DNA from: an uncultured Prevotella sp.
Lineage (GTDB): Bacteria; Bacteroidota; Bacteroidia; Bacteroidales; Bacteroidaceae
Reading direction: 5' to 3'
Length of the DNA stretch: 36,180 nt
Assembly (NCBI GenBank): GCA_900550635.1
Contig: URSZ01000008.1
Coordinates: forward strand, 1-36,180
In this document: positions 33,949 through 36,180 of the stretch, one piece after another
Layout of the letters: each line of letters opens with the position of its first letter
How positions within the stretch are numbered: the stretch's first letter is position 1
Notes under the pieces: model-generated
What the model saw: only the letters and a program-made list of their open reading frames with translations
What the model was told of the DNA's origin: nothing
The model's database searches: none
Made by a program: the position numbers and the translations under genes

Positions 33949-34785
33949 TCATCTTTGGTACATTTCATTCATTGACTGCCTGAATTCAATCGGTGTCATG
34001 CCTGTATTCCGTTTGAAAAAGCGAGAGAAGTAGGACAATTCATTAAAACCCAATTTATAGGCTATTTCAGAGATGTCATAATCAGTCCGTAACAACAAAC
34101 GCTTTATTTCCAGTATGACACGGTCGTTTATCATGCTCAACGCCGATTTTCCCAAATGCTTTCTTGTCAGGACATTCAGGTAATTAGGGCTAATGCCAAG
34201 TTGCCCGGCATAAGTTTGTACTTGACGCTCTCTCATAAAATTCTTGTCAATCAAATCCTTGTATTTATTGAGCAATTCTGGTATGGCAGAAACATCGGAT
34301 GCCGGCAAACTTATTCTTTCCAATTCCAATAGCAGCGTGTTTATTTCCGATTGGATTATGGCGCATGAGTTAGGCAAACCACTGACAGACTCTGCATATA
34401 TCTGATTGAACAATAAGGCAATCCTTTCTTTCTCCTCCCGGTCAATATCTTTGAACACAGCCATACCCTTTTGTATTGTCGCCAAATAAGGTGTCATAAA
34501 GTCTTCGGTGAATTGTAACGCCGAATACTTCATTCGCTCTTCTTCGTGAAGGAAATGAACTTGCTCTGGCCTGATGAAGAAAACTCTGTTGGGCTTTATT
34601 TCATACTCCTCAAAGTCAATTATATGTTTCCCGCTTCCTTCATGCACCCAATAGATGGCATAGAAAAAATGGCGGTGCGAGAATGGCACTTCAACATGCC
34701 TGTCATTCACGACCTCACATTCTATTTTTAAATCATTTTCCTTGATAGAAGTATGCCCTATTTGCAAACTACCGACTTCACTCAT
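33949..34785 (-). CDS. AraC-family transcriptional regulator
   Basis: A 278-residue regulator with an N-terminal cupin arm (HRHFFYAIYWVHEGSGKHIIDFEEYEIKPNRVFFIRPEQVHFL in the first 100 residues) and a C-terminal AraC double HTH ending ISEIAYKLGFNELSYFSRFFKRNTGMTPIEFRQ. I start at the ATG at 34785 (MSEVGSLQIG) because a -7 box (TACTTTTG) at 34806-34799 would exclude the longer frame that begins at 34887. It sits 57 nt upstream of the CDF gene in the same orientation and may control the CDF-FeoA pair, or a lost divergent gene; the effector is unknown. Confidence 0.9.
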   Translation of the reverse strand: MSEVGSLQIGHTSIKENDLKIECEVVNDRHVEVPFSHRHFFYAIYWVHEGSGKHIIDFEEYEIKPNRVFFIRPEQVHFLHEEERMKYSALQFTEDFMTPYLATIQKGMAVFKDIDREEKERIALLFNQIYAESVSGLPNSCAIIQSEINTLLLELERISLPASDVSAIPELLNKYKDLIDKNFMRERQVQTYAGQLGISPNYLNVLTRKHLGKSALSMINDRVILEIKRLLLRTDYDISEIAYKLGFNELSYFSRFFKRNTGMTPIEFRQSMNEMYQR

Positions 34786-34798
34786 ATCGTTTTTTATG

Positions 34799-34806
34799 CA
34801 AAAGTA
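34799..34806 (-). promoter_or_regulatory. -7 box of the AraC gene
   Basis: The minus strand reads TACTTTTG. It lies 14-21 nt upstream of the ATG at 34785 and decides between alternative starts. Confidence 0.55.
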
Positions 34807-34859
34807 CATTCCGAATCTCTTTTTCCGCCATGAAGAGAGAGTTTTTTCATTTAAATTTA

Positions 34860-34867
34860 TACTTTTG
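34860..34867 (+). promoter_or_regulatory. Divergent -7 box without a clear gene
   Basis: TACTTTTG on the plus strand, the same octamer as the AraC box but reading away from it. No recognisable gene follows; a lost or truncated AraC target is one explanation. Confidence 0.4.
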
Positions 34868-35217
34868 CATCCGTAAGAGTTACCCAAACAAGCAAAGCGA
34901 TGCAGACCACGGCAATTGGAACGGTTGCCAACTCATTACCCGAAAACGAGGTAATTCTTCTAACTTTCTTGATTTCAAAGATATATATTCCTTATACAGA
35001 TTTACGGAAAATACTACAAAAAAGTTTCGCATGTTTACGAATCTGTTGCGCCACAATGTTTGAATTATCTAAGAAATTTCGGTAGTTCAAATACCAATGT
35101 TTTAAAATGCACTTTTTATGGTGCCGGGTTGGCGGGGCGGGCTGCGGGGCGGCTGTTTTTGTCCGCATTTAACACAAGGCGTAAACCTTAGTATCCATGC
35201 GGGTTTGGAGGGGGCAA

Positions 35218-35280
35218 AAAATTAGTGTCTCGGATTTCAAAATCCGATCCACTAATTTTAAAAAGCAAGCCACTAATTTT
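35218..35280 (+). repeat. 63-bp triple repeat, copy 6 (divergent sequence)
   Basis: Units at 35218-35238, 35239-35259 and 35260-35280. All begin AAAA and end TTTC, TTTT and TTTT, but the interiors are unlike the other copies (TTAGTG ... CACTAA arms). Unit 1 and unit 2 pair through ATTAGTG/CACTAAT and TCGGATTT/AAATCCGA. The 3 x 21 register is exact. CTGTTTTTGTCCGCATTT at 35153-35170 and CATGCGGGTTTGGAGG to its right match the arm of copies 3 and 4 in reverse complement; the spacing from TTTGTCCGC is 51 nt. Confidence 0.85.
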
Positions 35281-35309
35281 TTCTTAGCTCCAATACCCCT
35301 GAAAAACAA

Positions 35310-35343
35310 AAAACCGCACAGGCATTTTTTGCCTGTGCGGTTT
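35310..35343 (-). terminator. clpB terminator
   Basis: A 14-bp stem, AAACCGCACAGGCA with TGCCTGTGCGGTTT, and a short T loop. A runs on the left give a T tail for minus-strand transcription. It lies about 43 nt past the clpB stop. Confidence 0.9.
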
Positions 35344-35385
35344 TTAACATAAACAGATGCTCTTTTTGTCTGCCCAAACCGATGT

Positions 35386-36180
35386 TTACTCGTTAGTGAA
35401 AACGAGCGAGCCGTTTACGGCGTCGACGTGTATGGGCTTTGTGCGGTCGATTTTGCCCGAAAGCAGGTTCTTGCTCAAATCGTTCAGCAACAGCCTTTGC
35501 AGCGCCCTCTTTACGGGCCGCGCGCCGAACTCGGGGTCGAAGCCGGCCGAAGCAAGCAGGTCTACCGCACTTTCGGAAACGTTCATGCTGACATCCTGCT
35601 GCTTGAGCAAATCGGAAATGCCCTTCAACTGCAGGCGTACTATCTGGCGTATCTGCTCTTTCTCCAACGGGCGGAACATTATTATCTCGTCAATCCTGTT
35701 AAGGAATTCGGGGCGGATAGTCTTTTTCAGCATATCCATAACGTGGTTCCGGGTCTCGGAAATGGCATTTTCGTATTCGCGGCCGCTCTTGCCCGCCAGT
35801 TCCTCGAAACGGCTCTGAATGTATTGGCTGCCGAGGTTGGACGTCATTATTATAATGGTGTTCCTGAAGTTTACGGTGCGACCTTTGTTGTCGGTAAGCC
35901 TTCCGTCGTCGAGCACCTGAAGGAGAATGTTGAACACATCTGGGTGCGCTTTCTCTATCTCGTCGAACAGTACAACCGAGTACGGCTTCCGCCTTACGGC
36001 CTCGGTGAGCTGTCCGCCTTCCTCGTAACCCACATATCCGGGAGGCGCTCCGACCAGACGCGAGACGCTGAATTTTTCCTGGTACTCGCTCATGTCGATA
36101 CGCGTCATCATCGTTTCGTCGTTGAACAGATATTCGGCAAGCGCCTTGGCCAGTTCGGTTTTTCCCACACCGGTAGTACC
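35386..36180 (-). CDS. clpB: ClpB disaggregase, C-terminal part (runs off window)
   Basis: The last 264 residues of an AAA+ disaggregase that, with DnaK, threads aggregated proteins. The frame enters the window at GTTGVGKTELAKALAEYLF, the Walker A of the second ATPase ring. Walker B (VVLFDEIEKAHPDVFN), sensor 1 (TIIIMTSNLGSQYI), the second-ring arginine region (RPEFLNRIDEIIMF) and sensor 2 (GFDPEFGARPVKRALQR) follow. The family usually has GPTGVGKTE, so the second residue is Thr instead of Pro. Absence of a ClpP-binding loop favours ClpB over ClpC/ClpA. The N-terminal domain, first ring and coiled-coil propeller lie outside the window. Confidence 0.95.
   Translation of the reverse strand, partial: GTTGVGKTELAKALAEYLFNDETMMTRIDMSEYQEKFSVSRLVGAPPGYVGYEEGGQLTEAVRRKPYSVVLFDEIEKAHPDVFNILLQVLDDGRLTDNKGRTVNFRNTIIIMTSNLGSQYIQSRFEELAGKSGREYENAISETRNHVMDMLKKTIRPEFLNRIDEIIMFRPLEKEQIRQIVRLQLKGISDLLKQQDVSMNVSESAVDLLASAGFDPEFGARPVKRALQRLLLNDLSKNLLSGKIDRTKPIHVDAVNGSLVFTNE

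Larger units (their letters stand above)
34786..35385. other. Intergenic region AraC / clpB
   Basis: About 600 bp. It contains two facing-away -7 boxes (34799-34806 and 34860-34867), a 61-codon plus-strand frame from 34900 that I do not recognise, a triple repeat with its flanking motif (35153-35280) and the clpB terminator. Confidence 0.7.

Noticed and set aside
34786..34887. Longer AraC start at 34887
   Set aside because: The TACTTTTG box at 34806-34799 and family length favour the start at 34785.
34900..35085. 61-codon plus-strand frame after the divergent promoter as a real gene
   Set aside because: No recognisable family and no downstream context; kept only as part of the divergent-promoter observation.
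1..36180. tRNA, rRNA or known riboswitch genes
   Set aside because: I looked in the intergenic gaps for cloverleaf-like stretches and conserved riboswitch cores and saw none; a covariance search could not be run.

Overview
The window looks like a chromosomal segment of a Bacteroidales bacterium, probably near Prevotellaceae or Bacteroidaceae. The evidence is protein content (a purB-rluB-asnS block, murG-murC-ftsQ-ftsA-ftsZ-yqeY order, a BspA-type leucine-rich repeat protein with a Por/T9SS-like C-terminus, a golvesin-domain amidase) and repeated Bacteroidetes-type promoter boxes (TAnnTTTG at -7, sometimes with TTTG 19 nt upstream). The genus cannot be fixed from the sequence alone. LAYOUT: 1-3.7 kb holds the start of an unknown gene, a large secreted amidase/golvesin protein and nth. 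4.2-12.5 kb is the 3' half of the division and cell-wall cluster, read leftward: murG, murC, ftsQ, ftsA, two tandem ftsZ genes, yqeY. The usual ftsW is not upstream of murG; a secreted glycerophosphodiesterase and its terminator are there instead. 13.6-19 kb is accessory: an AraC regulator, hsp20 with a textbook sigma-54 promoter, a SotB-like efflux gene bracketed by direct repeats, and a frameshifted BspA-like protein. 19.1-25.3 kb holds asnS, rluB, purB and a secreted glycoside-hydrolase-like protein. 25.5-32.1 kb is visibly more GC-rich and carries dnaB, pheT, yebC and serS. 32.1-34.9 kb is an AT-rich accessory patch (RhuM remnant, stand-alone FeoA, CDF metal transporter, AraC regulator). 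The window ends inside clpB. HOW IT WORKS TOGETHER: the murG-to-ftsZ block supplies lipid II synthesis and the divisome. purB-rluB-asnS and pheT-yebC look like housekeeping operons. CDF and feoA overlap by an ATGA and look like a metal-homeostasis pair. MOST UNUSUAL SIGNAL: six intergenic elements, each exactly 63 bp, each built of three contiguous 21-bp units that start AAAA and end TTTT or TTTC (one exception), with quasi-palindromic cores. They lie near 3.96, 7.54, 15.44, 17.14, 27.17 and 35.22 kb. Five of them have a TTTGTYYGC motif 28-51 nt to one side. One copy has entirely different core sequence but keeps the 3 x 21 architecture. I do not recognise a described family for them.
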